Position numbers and translations under genes: made by a program
Notes under the pieces: model-generated
Seen by the model: only the letters and a program-made list of their open reading frames with translations
Databases searched by the model: none
Told to the model about the DNA's origin: nothing
DNA from: Algoriphagus yeomjeoni
Lineage (GTDB): Bacteria > Bacteroidota > Bacteroidia > Cytophagales > Cyclobacteriaceae
Direction: 5' to 3'
DNA: 64,000 nucleotides
Assembly (NCBI RefSeq): GCF_003259505.1
Contig: NZ_QLLK01000004.1
Span: 186,001-250,000 of the forward strand
In this document: positions 9,575-17,979 of the stretch, one piece after another
How the letters are laid out: every line of letters begins with the position of its first letter
Numbering within the stretch: the stretch's first letter is position 1

Positions 9575-10200
9575 TGTTAGTATCTATTGACCTAAACCTG
9601 CTACTTGAGCAGATCAAAGCCACCAGTTTACTGGAATGGATTGCTGTGAGTTTTGGAGTCACAGAAGTACTCTTTGCTAAAAAAAACAATGTGCTACTCT
9701 ACCCTGCAGGTATTATTGGTATTCTCTGTTCAGGCTTTCTGCTCGTCGATGCCAAGCTGTATGCAGAAACCTTGCTCCACGCCTATTACCTAGTCATGAG
9801 TATTTATGGCTGGGCCATGTGGAAAAATCGCACTGCCAGCGGAGCTTCCTCCATCTCCCGAAGTACGAAAAAGGAGCAGAAAATCACCTGGGCCATCGCT
9901 ATTCTGGGGTGGGGTTTTCTGTACTTTATGCTCACCAACTTTACAGACTCTGATGTGCCAATCGTAGATGCTTTTGTGTCATCTACTGCCTGGGCTGGCA
10001 TGTGGCTTTTGGCCAAAAGAAAGTTGGAAAATTGGATTTGGCTAAACGTATCGAACTTGATCGCCATTCCTTTACTCTTTCATAAAGAGTTGATTTTAAT
10101 GTCATTACTTACCCTATTCCTTTTCGTAGTAGCTATTTTCGGCTATTTCGATTGGAAAAAAGAACTAGACCAACCCAATGCAAAATTCGCAACTGTTTAA
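9574..10200 (+). CDS. pnuT: PnuC-family thiamine transporter
   Basis: A 208-residue integral membrane protein of the PnuC vitamin-uptake family with about seven hydrophobic segments. The family signature is visible: KKNNVLLYPAGIIG, LLHAYYLVMSIYGWAMW and LENWIWLNVSNLIAIPLL. PnuC itself carries nicotinamide riboside, but members placed behind a TPP riboswitch are assigned as thiamine transporters (PnuT), and this one follows such a riboswitch directly. In Bacteroidota this gene is usually accompanied by a TonB receptor and a thiamine kinase; neither is here. Its last 23 bases overlap the next gene. Confidence 0.88.
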   Translation: MLVSIDLNLLLEQIKATSLLEWIAVSFGVTEVLFAKKNNVLLYPAGIIGILCSGFLLVDAKLYAETLLHAYYLVMSIYGWAMWKNRTASGASSISRSTKKEQKITWAIAILGWGFLYFMLTNFTDSDVPIVDAFVSSTAWAGMWLLAKRKLENWIWLNVSNLIAIPLLFHKELILMSLLTLFLFVVAIFGYFDWKKELDQPNAKFATV

Positions 10201-11251
10201 CCATGAACTAGCCCAAAAAGCAGAAAAACTAGGACAGCTTCCGGAAGAATGGCTGACTGAAATTTATGCAGAGAAATGGTTTAAGCTGTTCGTCCCAAAG
10301 GATTTGGGAGGTCTAGGATGCACCTTGCCTGAAGCACTGAAAATTGAAGAGAAATTAGCAAAGCTGGACGGAAGTTTGGGATGGACTGTGACTCTGTGCG
10401 CAGGAGCTGCTTGGTTTGTTGGATTCATGAATGAATCCGTTCGGAAAGACATTTTTCCTGACGAAAAACTATGTCTGGCAGGAAGTGGATTTGTGGGAGG
10501 AAAAGCTAACAAGGTCGGTGATAAATACATCATCTCTGGAAGCTGGACCTATGCGTCCGGGGCTTTACATGCCACTCATCTTACAGCAAACTGTGAAATA
10601 TTCGAGGAGGGAAAAGCATTGCTAGACAAAAAGGGTAATACGCTGATTAAAGCATTTGTACTAGATAGAAAAGACATGGAAATCCTCGATGGCTGGAATT
10701 ACATGGGAATGATCGCAACCGGAAGTCATGCTTTTAAATGCGAAAATCTATCCGTTCCACTAGACAGATGTTTTGAAATTCTTCCTGAGAAAGCTCAGCT
10801 CAAAGCTCCTATTTATCAATACCCATTCTTGCAATTTGCAGAAGCTACACTGGCGGCTAATATTCTGGGAATTTCTAAACATTTGATAGAACTGATTGAG
10901 CAATCCTTTTGGAAAAGACATGAGTATAGAAAGTACGATAAAAAACACCTTCGCTATTTTCAAAACCTCCTTAGCCAACAAGCCAAAAAACTTCAAAAGC
11001 TTAGAGATGAATTTTACAGTCAGGTGGACTCATCTTGGAAAGAACTTAGTAAAAATGGCAAAATATCCGAGTCTAGATTAAAGAAAATCAGTAAAATCAG
11101 TCGAAAACTAACTCAAAAATGTAGAGAAATAAATGGAAAACTGTATCCTTTCGCTGGTTTGGAAGCTGCAAAAACCCACACAGAATTAAATCGGGTTTGG
11201 CGTGATTTCAACACCGTGGGACAGCATGCTTTGTTGATATTTCCATTTTAG
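10178..11251 (+). CDS. Acyl-CoA dehydrogenase-like flavoprotein
   Basis: A 357-residue protein with the N-terminal helical domain and middle beta-domain of the acyl-CoA dehydrogenase superfamily (FVPKDLGGLGCTLPEALKIEEKLAKLDGSLGW; SGSWTYASGALHATHL; ending in a helical bundle). The GSLGW and SGxWxxASG features recall the flavin-monooxygenase/desulfurisation branch (HsaA/DszC type) rather than true fatty-acid dehydrogenases. The reaction cannot be assigned. Its start overlaps pnuT by 23 bp, so it is presumably under the same TPP riboswitch, which would tie its expression to thiamine status. No predicted membrane segment or signal peptide. Confidence 0.7.
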   Translation: MQNSQLFNHELAQKAEKLGQLPEEWLTEIYAEKWFKLFVPKDLGGLGCTLPEALKIEEKLAKLDGSLGWTVTLCAGAAWFVGFMNESVRKDIFPDEKLCLAGSGFVGGKANKVGDKYIISGSWTYASGALHATHLTANCEIFEEGKALLDKKGNTLIKAFVLDRKDMEILDGWNYMGMIATGSHAFKCENLSVPLDRCFEILPEKAQLKAPIYQYPFLQFAEATLAANILGISKHLIELIEQSFWKRHEYRKYDKKHLRYFQNLLSQQAKKLQKLRDEFYSQVDSSWKELSKNGKISESRLKKISKISRKLTQKCREINGKLYPFAGLEAAKTHTELNRVWRDFNTVGQHALLIFPF

Positions 11252-11270
11252 ATTAGGTAATTGTTGTTTT

Positions 11271-11290
11271 CCCGCAGATTTGCGCAGATT
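11271..11290. repeat. Short GCAGATT direct repeat
   Basis: CCCGCAGATT is followed at once by TGCGCAGATT. I recall similar CGCAGATT doublets in intergenic DNA of other Bacteroidota, but could not check this. The surrounding gap (11252-11470) holds no supportable gene; a 64-codon open frame there has no family features. Confidence 0.35.
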
Positions 11291-11470
11291 AATTTCTCAG
11301 ATTCACGTTGAGAATTTCCTTTCTAGGTTTCAACTGTTTACAATCAAATTTATAGGCAATTCGATCAAATACGTCTTTAAAAGGTTAGAACAGGTAAGTT
11401 CAAAAAATTTTCTTCATTACATTGGGTCAGTAAATAAACAGCACTTTTTTTTAGCAAAGTCTATTACCCT

Positions 11471-12973
11471 ATGAAGTTAAAAGAACCAGTTAAGCCCTTA
11501 ATAATACTTGTACTAGCAATACTTTTTACCGCTTTTCATCAGTACGCTGAGGAGAAAAAAACGCTCTACTTAATAGGAGATTCTACGGTTAGAAATGGCG
11601 GTGAAGGCAATTTACAGAGAGGTTGGGGAAATGTGCTTCAGGATTTTTTTGATAGCACAAGACTTGAAGTAAGCAATCAGGCCATGGCGGGCAGAAGTAC
11701 CCGCACTTTCATCAAGGAAGGCAGATGGGAAAAAGTACTTGAAACACTAAAGCCTGGTGATTATGTAATCATGCAATTTGGGCACAATGAGGGCTCTGTT
11801 CCAGACACAACTAGAGCCGGTTATCGAGGAGTTTTGCGGGGAATGGGTGACGAAACCGAAGAGCTTACCTGGCCGGATGGTACCAAAGAAACTGTTCATA
11901 CCTATGGATGGTACCTTGAAAAGTTCATCACCGATACCAAAGCTAAAGGCGCTACTCCCATAGTCGCATCCATGATTCCTCGCAACAAATTTCAAGACGG
12001 AGAAGTCGAGCGGGCTAATCAGGATTTTGGGAAATGGGCTAGAGATGCAGCCAGGAGGCAAGGAGCTTTTTTCATTGACCTGAATTCAATCGTGGCAGAT
12101 CAGTATGACAAATGGGGTCAAGAGGTTGTAAAAGGCCTTTTTGAGCGGGATCACACGCATACCAATGAAGCTGGTGCCAGAATCAATGCTTGGTCAGTTA
12201 CCCAAGGTATAAAAGACTTGAAAGACTGTGACCTTAAAGATTATCTGAAAAAGGACAAACCAACACTTTTCCTTATTGGTGACTCAACAGTCAAAAATGG
12301 TCAAGGTGATGGAGCTGGCGGACTTTGGGGATGGGGTGATTTTATAGCTCCTTATTTTGAATCAGACAAAATCAAAGTGCAAAACCATGCGCTGGGCGGC
12401 ACCAGTAGCCGTACGTTCCAGACTTATGGAATGTGGCAGAAAGTGCTTGACAAACTCGAGCCTGGCGATTTCCTAATTATGCAATTCGGTCACAACGATT
12501 CTAGTCCACTTGACGATGAAGCCCGTGCACGAGGAACAATCAAAAGTGCCGGTTTGGAAGCTGAAAACATCTACAACCCAATCACTAAAAGTCAGGAGAT
12601 CGTTTATTCCTATGGGCAGTATTTGCGGCAGATGATATTGGCAGCCAAAGCTAAAGGCGTCACTCCTATCGTCTGCTCTTTGATTCCTAGAAATAACTGG
12701 CAAGATGGCAAAGTCATCACTGCAGAAAATGACTATGGGTTGTGGGCAAAGCAAGTCGCTGAGGATACCGAAACTGCTTTCATCGATCTCAATCAATTAG
12801 TAGCTAATCAATATAATGAGTTGGGGGAGGAATATGTAAAAGCTCATTATTTTAATGATACCGATCACACGCACACCATAGAAGAAGGAGCGGAATTGAA
12901 TGCGAAGATTGTAGCGGAAGCCATTGAAAGTCTTAATGAAATTGGCCTAAAAGACTTCTTAAATAATGAATAG
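11471..12973 (+). CDS. Tandem two-domain CE12 rhamnogalacturonan acetylesterase
   Basis: A secreted 500-residue protein containing two consecutive SGNH-hydrolase domains of the CE12 (rhamnogalacturonan acetylesterase) type. Domain 1 (about 32-255) has LIGDSTV (Ser38), AMAGRS, QFGHNE and DHTH; domain 2 (about 266-495) has LIGDSTV (Ser about 273), ALGGTS, QFGHND and DHTH. Both therefore keep Ser, Gly, Asn and the Asp-His pair and look active. A signal peptide precedes domain 1. Single-domain CE12 enzymes are about 230-260 residues, so this is an internal duplication or fusion. It opens a rhamnose gene cluster, consistent with deacetylating rhamnogalacturonan before the GH106 enzyme acts. Confidence 0.88.
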   Translation: MKLKEPVKPLIILVLAILFTAFHQYAEEKKTLYLIGDSTVRNGGEGNLQRGWGNVLQDFFDSTRLEVSNQAMAGRSTRTFIKEGRWEKVLETLKPGDYVIMQFGHNEGSVPDTTRAGYRGVLRGMGDETEELTWPDGTKETVHTYGWYLEKFITDTKAKGATPIVASMIPRNKFQDGEVERANQDFGKWARDAARRQGAFFIDLNSIVADQYDKWGQEVVKGLFERDHTHTNEAGARINAWSVTQGIKDLKDCDLKDYLKKDKPTLFLIGDSTVKNGQGDGAGGLWGWGDFIAPYFESDKIKVQNHALGGTSSRTFQTYGMWQKVLDKLEPGDFLIMQFGHNDSSPLDDEARARGTIKSAGLEAENIYNPITKSQEIVYSYGQYLRQMILAAKAKGVTPIVCSLIPRNNWQDGKVITAENDYGLWAKQVAEDTETAFIDLNQLVANQYNELGEEYVKAHYFNDTDHTHTIEEGAELNAKIVAEAIESLNEIGLKDFLNNE

Positions 12974-13029
12974 CTTTAACTTTAAAATGCTTAATCTTTC
13001 CTTTTTTTTACTCTACCATTAAAATCAAA

Positions 13030-13347
13030 ATGCCACAAAAACTAGCCTTTCGAATGAAGTTAATTCCTGGTTTCGAAGAAGAATATGAGCGAAGACATCG
13101 TGAAATCTGGCCTGAATTAGTTACTTTACTCAAAGACACAGGAATCATTGATTATCAGATATTTTTGGACAAGGAGACATCTAATCTTTTCGCCTATCAA
13201 GTAATCGAGGGGGAAGCCAATTCCCAAGATTTGGGAAACACAGCAATCGTACAACGCTGGTGGAAACACATGGCTGACATCATGGAAACTAACCCTGACA
13301 ACTCTCCTATTTCCGTTGCATTGCCAAATGTTTTCGACTTACAATAA
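13030..13347 (+). CDS. rhaM: L-rhamnose mutarotase
   Basis: A 105-residue cytosolic dimeric ferredoxin-like protein of the RhaM/RhaU family, which interconverts alpha and beta anomers of L-rhamnose so that the isomerase receives its preferred form. Family marks are FRMKLIPGFEEEYERRHREIWPEL near the N terminus, the FAYQVIE strand and the double Trp in QRWWKHMADIME. Length is normal. It lies between the CE12 esterase and the GH106 rhamnosidase, and the same cluster carries a RhaI-type isomerase, which fits rhamnose catabolism. Confidence 0.92.
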   Translation: MPQKLAFRMKLIPGFEEEYERRHREIWPELVTLLKDTGIIDYQIFLDKETSNLFAYQVIEGEANSQDLGNTAIVQRWWKHMADIMETNPDNSPISVALPNVFDLQ

Positions 13348-13357
13348 CCCATTACCT

Positions 13358-16138
13358 ATGCTTTCAAAATCCAAATACCTTCTACTCCTTTTTCCCATCC
13401 TAGCCTTTTTAGGTTTTCAACTTTTAGATAAAAAATCACCTGCTTCAGCTGAATGGCCGGAGATCACCCAAACAGCCAAACCTTGGACTCGCTGGTGGTG
13501 GATGGGAAATGCTGTGGATGAAAAGAACCTATCCAAACTACTGGAAACTTATCATGAAGCTGGACTTGGAGGAGTGGAAATCGCACCGATCTACGGAGCT
13601 AAAGGCTATGAAGATCGGTACCTAGAATTTCTTTCAGAAGAGTGGTTGAGCATGTTGGATTTCACTGTCACCAAGGCTGAGTCACTTGGAATGGGCGTGG
13701 ATATGACTCAGGGAACAGGTTGGCCGTATGGCGGACCACAGGTAGGTGTGGAAAATGCAGCGACTCGCATGATTATCCAGAATTATGAAAAGGTAGATGG
13801 CCAAGAATTACCAACTCCTATTCAATTCCAAAAGAGAAGAGAAAATCAATACGATGCTGAGCTGATCGCTGTGATGGCTTATGATAAAGATTTAAATGCG
13901 AAGGATATCACTTCGTTTGTAAAGGCAGACGGGCAACTTGATTGGGATGAAGCCGGAGCTTGGCAGATCAAAGCTATTTTCCTGGATAAAACTGGGCAGA
14001 TGGTCAAAAGAGCTGCTCCAGGAGGTGTTGGATTTACCTTAGATCACTTCAGCAAATCCGCAGTCGACTCGTATAATTCCTATTTTCAAAAGGCTTTTGC
14101 TGGAAAGGATTATGGAATTCGGTCATTTTATAACGACAGTTTTGAAGTCTATGGAGCTGATTTTACTGGGAGCTTTTTTGAGGAGTTTGAAAAACGAAGA
14201 GGTTATGATCTTAAGGCTTTTCTTCCTTATCTGGAAAGTGAGGAAGATTCAGAAATGGTGAGACGTGTGAAGTCTGATTATAGAGAAACCATTAATGACC
14301 TATTGCTGAATAACTTCACGAAGAATTGGACGAGTTGGGCTCATAATCAATCCAAACTCACGAAGAACCAAGCACACGGTTCCCCAGGGAATTTGCTTGA
14401 TCTTTATGCTGCAGTGGATATTCCAGAGTGCGAAACTTTTGGATCCAGCTACTTCCCTATTCCCGGACTTAGACGAGATAGTGCAGACGTCAGAAATGTG
14501 GATCCAGATCCTATTATGCTGAAGTTTGCCTCATCTGCGGCACATTTGACCGGTAAAAATCTAGTTTCATCCGAGACTTTCACTTGGCTGGGAGAGCATT
14601 TCAAATCCTCCTTTTCCCAGATGAAACCAGAGGTTGAGCAGGCATTTTTGGCAGGAGTTAATCACATTTTTTACCATGGTGTGACTTACAGTCCTGAAGA
14701 TGTCTCCTATCCAGGTTGGCTTTTTTATGCATCGCTAAACCTGACGCAGCAAAACAGTCTTTGGCCACACTTCAAGGGCTTTAATGATTACATCGCTAGA
14801 TCACAGGCTATTTTGCAAGCTGGAAAAGCTGACAATGAATTGTTGGTTTACTGGCCGGTTTACGACGTTTGGGCGGAGCCAAAAGGGAAAATGGAAATGA
14901 TCACAGTGCATGCTGTCGATGAGTGGTTGCATCCAACGGAGTTTTATAAGCAGTCCAAAAGCCTGATGGAAGCTGGTTATTCTCTCGATTTTATCTCGGA
15001 TGATATTATAGCAAATTCAACCGTGAAAGATGGGCTGATTCAAACCTCTCCAAAGAACTCTGCGAAAGTTTTGCTTATCCCTGAGACTGAGTTTATGCCC
15101 ATTGAGACTTTAAAGTCAATCTTGAACTTAGCAGAAGCAGGTGGCAAAGTCATCTTTCAATCCAAGCCAAAATCCATTCCAGGCTATCATTCTGACCAAG
15201 AGTCAAGACAAGCTGAGTTTGATGCTTTATGGGCTTCTTTGTCATTTAACCATGGAAAAGTAAATGTGGGGAAGGGTCAGGTCATTCTGAATCAAGACTC
15301 TCGTGGAGCTTTGGAAAGTTTAGGGATTTATAGAGAAAAGTTGGTGGATTCTGGATTAAATTTTATCCGTAGAAAAGTAGCTGATGGTACTTACTATTTC
15401 TTGGTGAATCACAGTGCGAATACTATTTCCCAAACCATTTCCCTAAATGCAAAAGCAGGAACCGTGATGGTCATGGATCCGCTTACTGGAAAAACTGGAT
15501 CAATTCCTACAACAAGTAATTCAGAAGGCACAAGTATTTCCATCTATCTAAAATCTGGAGAATCAATTTTCCTGAAGACTTTTGAAGATAAAGTTGACTT
15601 GGCAATTCCTGCTTGGGCGGATTATTCTCAATCATTAAACAGCGCGGACATTTCGAATAACTGGAAACTTACTTTCATCCAAGGCCAGCCAAAGCTTCCA
15701 TCACCACAGACGATGGAATCAATCAAACCTTGGACTGATAACGATTCCCCAGAAGCGGATGATTTCTCGGGTCAGGCAAGTTATTCCAGTGAATTTGAAA
15801 TGAAGAAAACTGAAGGCAAGCACTATTTATTGACGATCGATAAGGTATATGAATCAGCCAAAATCTGGATCAATGGAAAGGAAGCGGGGAATATCTGGAG
15901 TATTCCTTATCAACTCGATGTAACGGAGCAATTACAAAATGGTAAAAATACCATCAAAATAGAAGTTGCAAACTTAATGGCAAATAGCATCAGATTTCTT
16001 GATAGAAATGGCATTGAATGGAGAAATTACCATGAGATCAACTTCGTAAACATCGATTACAAGCCATTTGATGCAAGTAACTGGAACACTATGCCTTCGG
16101 GAATAGCCGGTAAAGTTCAGATATCAGAATTTGATTAA
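13358..16138 (+). CDS. GH106-type alpha-L-rhamnosidase
   Basis: A 926-residue secreted enzyme of the GH106 (PF17132) type, which removes terminal alpha-L-rhamnose from rhamnogalacturonan and related glycans. The N-terminal family motif is clear (KPWTRWWWMGNAVDEKNLSKLL, with GGVEIAPIYGAKGYE and VDMTQGTGWPYGGP), and the C-terminal part has a GH2-like jelly-roll (KIWINGKEAGNIWSIPYQLDVT). I set the start at 13358, 10 bp after rhaM, because it begins a signal-anchor (MLSKSKYLLLLFPILAFLGF); the open frame extends 14 codons into rhaM. It sits in an operon with rhaM, a permease and an isomerase. Confidence 0.88.
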   Translation: MLSKSKYLLLLFPILAFLGFQLLDKKSPASAEWPEITQTAKPWTRWWWMGNAVDEKNLSKLLETYHEAGLGGVEIAPIYGAKGYEDRYLEFLSEEWLSMLDFTVTKAESLGMGVDMTQGTGWPYGGPQVGVENAATRMIIQNYEKVDGQELPTPIQFQKRRENQYDAELIAVMAYDKDLNAKDITSFVKADGQLDWDEAGAWQIKAIFLDKTGQMVKRAAPGGVGFTLDHFSKSAVDSYNSYFQKAFAGKDYGIRSFYNDSFEVYGADFTGSFFEEFEKRRGYDLKAFLPYLESEEDSEMVRRVKSDYRETINDLLLNNFTKNWTSWAHNQSKLTKNQAHGSPGNLLDLYAAVDIPECETFGSSYFPIPGLRRDSADVRNVDPDPIMLKFASSAAHLTGKNLVSSETFTWLGEHFKSSFSQMKPEVEQAFLAGVNHIFYHGVTYSPEDVSYPGWLFYASLNLTQQNSLWPHFKGFNDYIARSQAILQAGKADNELLVYWPVYDVWAEPKGKMEMITVHAVDEWLHPTEFYKQSKSLMEAGYSLDFISDDIIANSTVKDGLIQTSPKNSAKVLLIPETEFMPIETLKSILNLAEAGGKVIFQSKPKSIPGYHSDQESRQAEFDALWASLSFNHGKVNVGKGQVILNQDSRGALESLGIYREKLVDSGLNFIRRKVADGTYYFLVNHSANTISQTISLNAKAGTVMVMDPLTGKTGSIPTTSNSEGTSISIYLKSGESIFLKTFEDKVDLAIPAWADYSQSLNSADISNNWKLTFIQGQPKLPSPQTMESIKPWTDNDSPEADDFSGQASYSSEFEMKKTEGKHYLLTIDKVYESAKIWINGKEAGNIWSIPYQLDVTEQLQNGKNTIKIEVANLMANSIRFLDRNGIEWRNYHEINFVNIDYKPFDASNWNTMPSGIAGKVQISEFD

Positions 16139-16243
16139 GGAAATATTTCAAAATGTGCCAAAAACGCTATCCTAACCCATATAGCACAGGATACATGACA
16201 GCATCTTCAAACCTAATTTGAACGCTAGCCCAAAAGAAAACCT

Positions 16244-17668
16244 ATGTCTGAAAAACAAAACTTGAAACAGCGGCTCGAAGCTGTCAACGAATACGAGCGA
16301 ACTCCCATTCCCAAAAACAAACTTAAAGGCTGGAAAAGCTTCATCGGAACTTATGCCGGAGAACATACCGCAGGAACTGAATTTGTACTTGGTCCTCTAT
16401 TCGTAGCTCACGGAGCTTCTGCTGGTGACTTAGTAAGTGGACTGATTGTAGGTAATATTTTAGCGGTTTTGAGTTGGGCTTTTTTCACTGGAAAAGTAGC
16501 TGTAAAGACAAGGACAACACTCTATTACCAATTGGAAAAAATTGCTGGAAATCGCTTTACACTTGTATATAACGTAGTAAACGCAGCGCTATTTTGCTTT
16601 TTGGCTGGTTCAATGATCGCTGTTTCAGCCACTGCAGTAGGGATTCCTTTCAATCTTCAGATGCCTTCGCTTACCGATGTGTATCCAAATAGTGTGGGCT
16701 GGGTAATCACAGTTTTTGGTATTGGAGCCATCACCACGGTGGTAGCCATGTTTGGATTCAATGTGATTTCAAAATTCGCAAATATCGCAGCTCCATGGAT
16801 GATTATGATCTTTATTGCAGCAGCGGTCGGTGTTTTGCCAAGATTAGGAATCACATCCTTTTCTGAGTTTTGGCCTATAGCCGACAGCACGATTTGGAAT
16901 GGGGTTCCATTGGAAGGGCAAAGCAAATTCACGTTCTGGCATATTATGTTTTTTGCTTGGTTTTGCAATATGGGCATGCATATCGGAATGGCAGATATGT
17001 CTCTACTACGGTATGCAAAAAAATGGACCTATGGCTTTTCATCAGCAACAGGCGTATTTTTAGGTCACTTCATCGCCTGGATGGCTTCTGGCATCTTGTA
17101 TTCACTATTCCTTTTGGAGTCCAAAGGCAGTTTAGTATTTGCTCCTGGACCTATCGCCTATGAAGCTGCGGGGATTGCCGGAGCAGTTTGCGTAGTGATC
17201 GCAGGCTGGACAACCGCAAATCCAACACTTTACAGAGCTGGACTTGCTATACAATCTATCAATCCGAAGTGGAAGACTTGGAAAGTAACGCTCTTTGTAG
17301 GTTTGGTGACTACCATCGCTGCATGTTTCCCTGCTTTGGTGATGCAATTGCTGGAATTCGTCGCGCTTTATGGGTTGATCCTAATGCCACTTGGAGCTGT
17401 GATTTTCTTGGATGTATTTGTATTACCGAAAATGGGACTTGCCAGTAATTATGCTGAGTTGACCAAATCACATTTCAATCCAGCAGTAGGAATCACATGG
17501 GCGATAGCACTTATCTTCTGCTTGGGCTTGAATATTTATGGCGGAGTTGAAATTTTCTTCCTTGGACTTCCAGGCTGGTTTGTGGCAGTAATTGTTTATT
17601 TACTTGCCTCAAAAGCACTGCAGAAAAAGACCAGCAACGTCTCTCCTACTATTCCATTAACTTATTGA
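16244..17668 (+). CDS. NCS1-family permease in rhamnose cluster
   Basis: A 474-residue membrane protein with about twelve hydrophobic segments resembling the purine/cytosine permease (NCS1) family; the N-terminal GEHTAGTEFVLGPLFVAHGAS and later WTTANPTLYRAGLAIQ segments are typical. NCS1 members normally carry nucleobases, hydantoins or vitamins by cation symport. Here the gene lies between a rhamnosidase and a rhamnose isomerase and is followed by a small membrane protein, with no other sugar permease in the cluster. A role in rhamnose uptake is therefore an attractive inference but is not shown by the sequence. Confidence 0.75.
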   Translation: MSEKQNLKQRLEAVNEYERTPIPKNKLKGWKSFIGTYAGEHTAGTEFVLGPLFVAHGASAGDLVSGLIVGNILAVLSWAFFTGKVAVKTRTTLYYQLEKIAGNRFTLVYNVVNAALFCFLAGSMIAVSATAVGIPFNLQMPSLTDVYPNSVGWVITVFGIGAITTVVAMFGFNVISKFANIAAPWMIMIFIAAAVGVLPRLGITSFSEFWPIADSTIWNGVPLEGQSKFTFWHIMFFAWFCNMGMHIGMADMSLLRYAKKWTYGFSSATGVFLGHFIAWMASGILYSLFLLESKGSLVFAPGPIAYEAAGIAGAVCVVIAGWTTANPTLYRAGLAIQSINPKWKTWKVTLFVGLVTTIAACFPALVMQLLEFVALYGLILMPLGAVIFLDVFVLPKMGLASNYAELTKSHFNPAVGITWAIALIFCLGLNIYGGVEIFFLGLPGWFVAVIVYLLASKALQKKTSNVSPTIPLTY

Positions 17669-17670
17669 TC

Positions 17671-17859
17671 ATGAAAAACATACTAAAAATTATATCATTC
17701 GCTGCTTTAGCATTGACACTTGCTCCTTCCTTTCTGGTTTTCAAAGGAAGCATCACTCCCGAACTTTCCAAAACACTGATGTTAATCGGGACTATAGTTT
17801 GGTTTGCCACAGCTTCTTTTTGGATGAATAAATCTGAGGAAGAAACTGAAGGTCAATAA
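17671..17859 (+). CDS. Small two-helix membrane protein
   Basis: A 62-residue protein starting two bases after the permease stop. It has two hydrophobic helices (about 6-24 and 31-50) and an acidic tail (NKSEEETEGQ). A TTG six bases upstream would overlap the permease stop, but the ATG is more likely. Position right behind a transporter suggests an accessory or stabilising subunit. No family is recognised. Confidence 0.65.
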   Translation: MKNILKIISFAALALTLAPSFLVFKGSITPELSKTLMLIGTIVWFATASFWMNKSEEETEGQ

Positions 17860-17928
17860 TTAGTCAGTCCAGCTTCTGGAGAAGCAGGACAACAACTTCA
17901 ACAACAATAACCACATTTAACAATAAAA

Positions 17929-17965
17929 CCGCGTCCTCCGCGTGACCTCTGTGCTCTCTGCGGTA
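17929..17965 (+). repeat. Interspersed CTCTGCGG repeat, copy 1
   Basis: A roughly 37-bp GC-rich element reading CCGCGTCCTCCGCG, then TGACCTCTGTGCTCTC, then TGCGGTAA. Related copies lie at 19422-19461 and, inverted, at 42961-43000. All are intergenic. It ends about 15 bp before rhaI. Confidence 0.55.
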
Positions 17966-17979
17966 AAAAAAATATCATA

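Noticed and set aside
11280-11474. A 64-codon open frame before the CE12 gene
   Set aside because: No recognisable features, it overlaps a short repeat, and it runs into the start of the real gene.
13316-13357. An upstream start for the GH106 gene inside rhaM
   Set aside because: The start at 13358 begins the signal-anchor directly; the upstream codons are an out-of-frame reading of the rhaM end.
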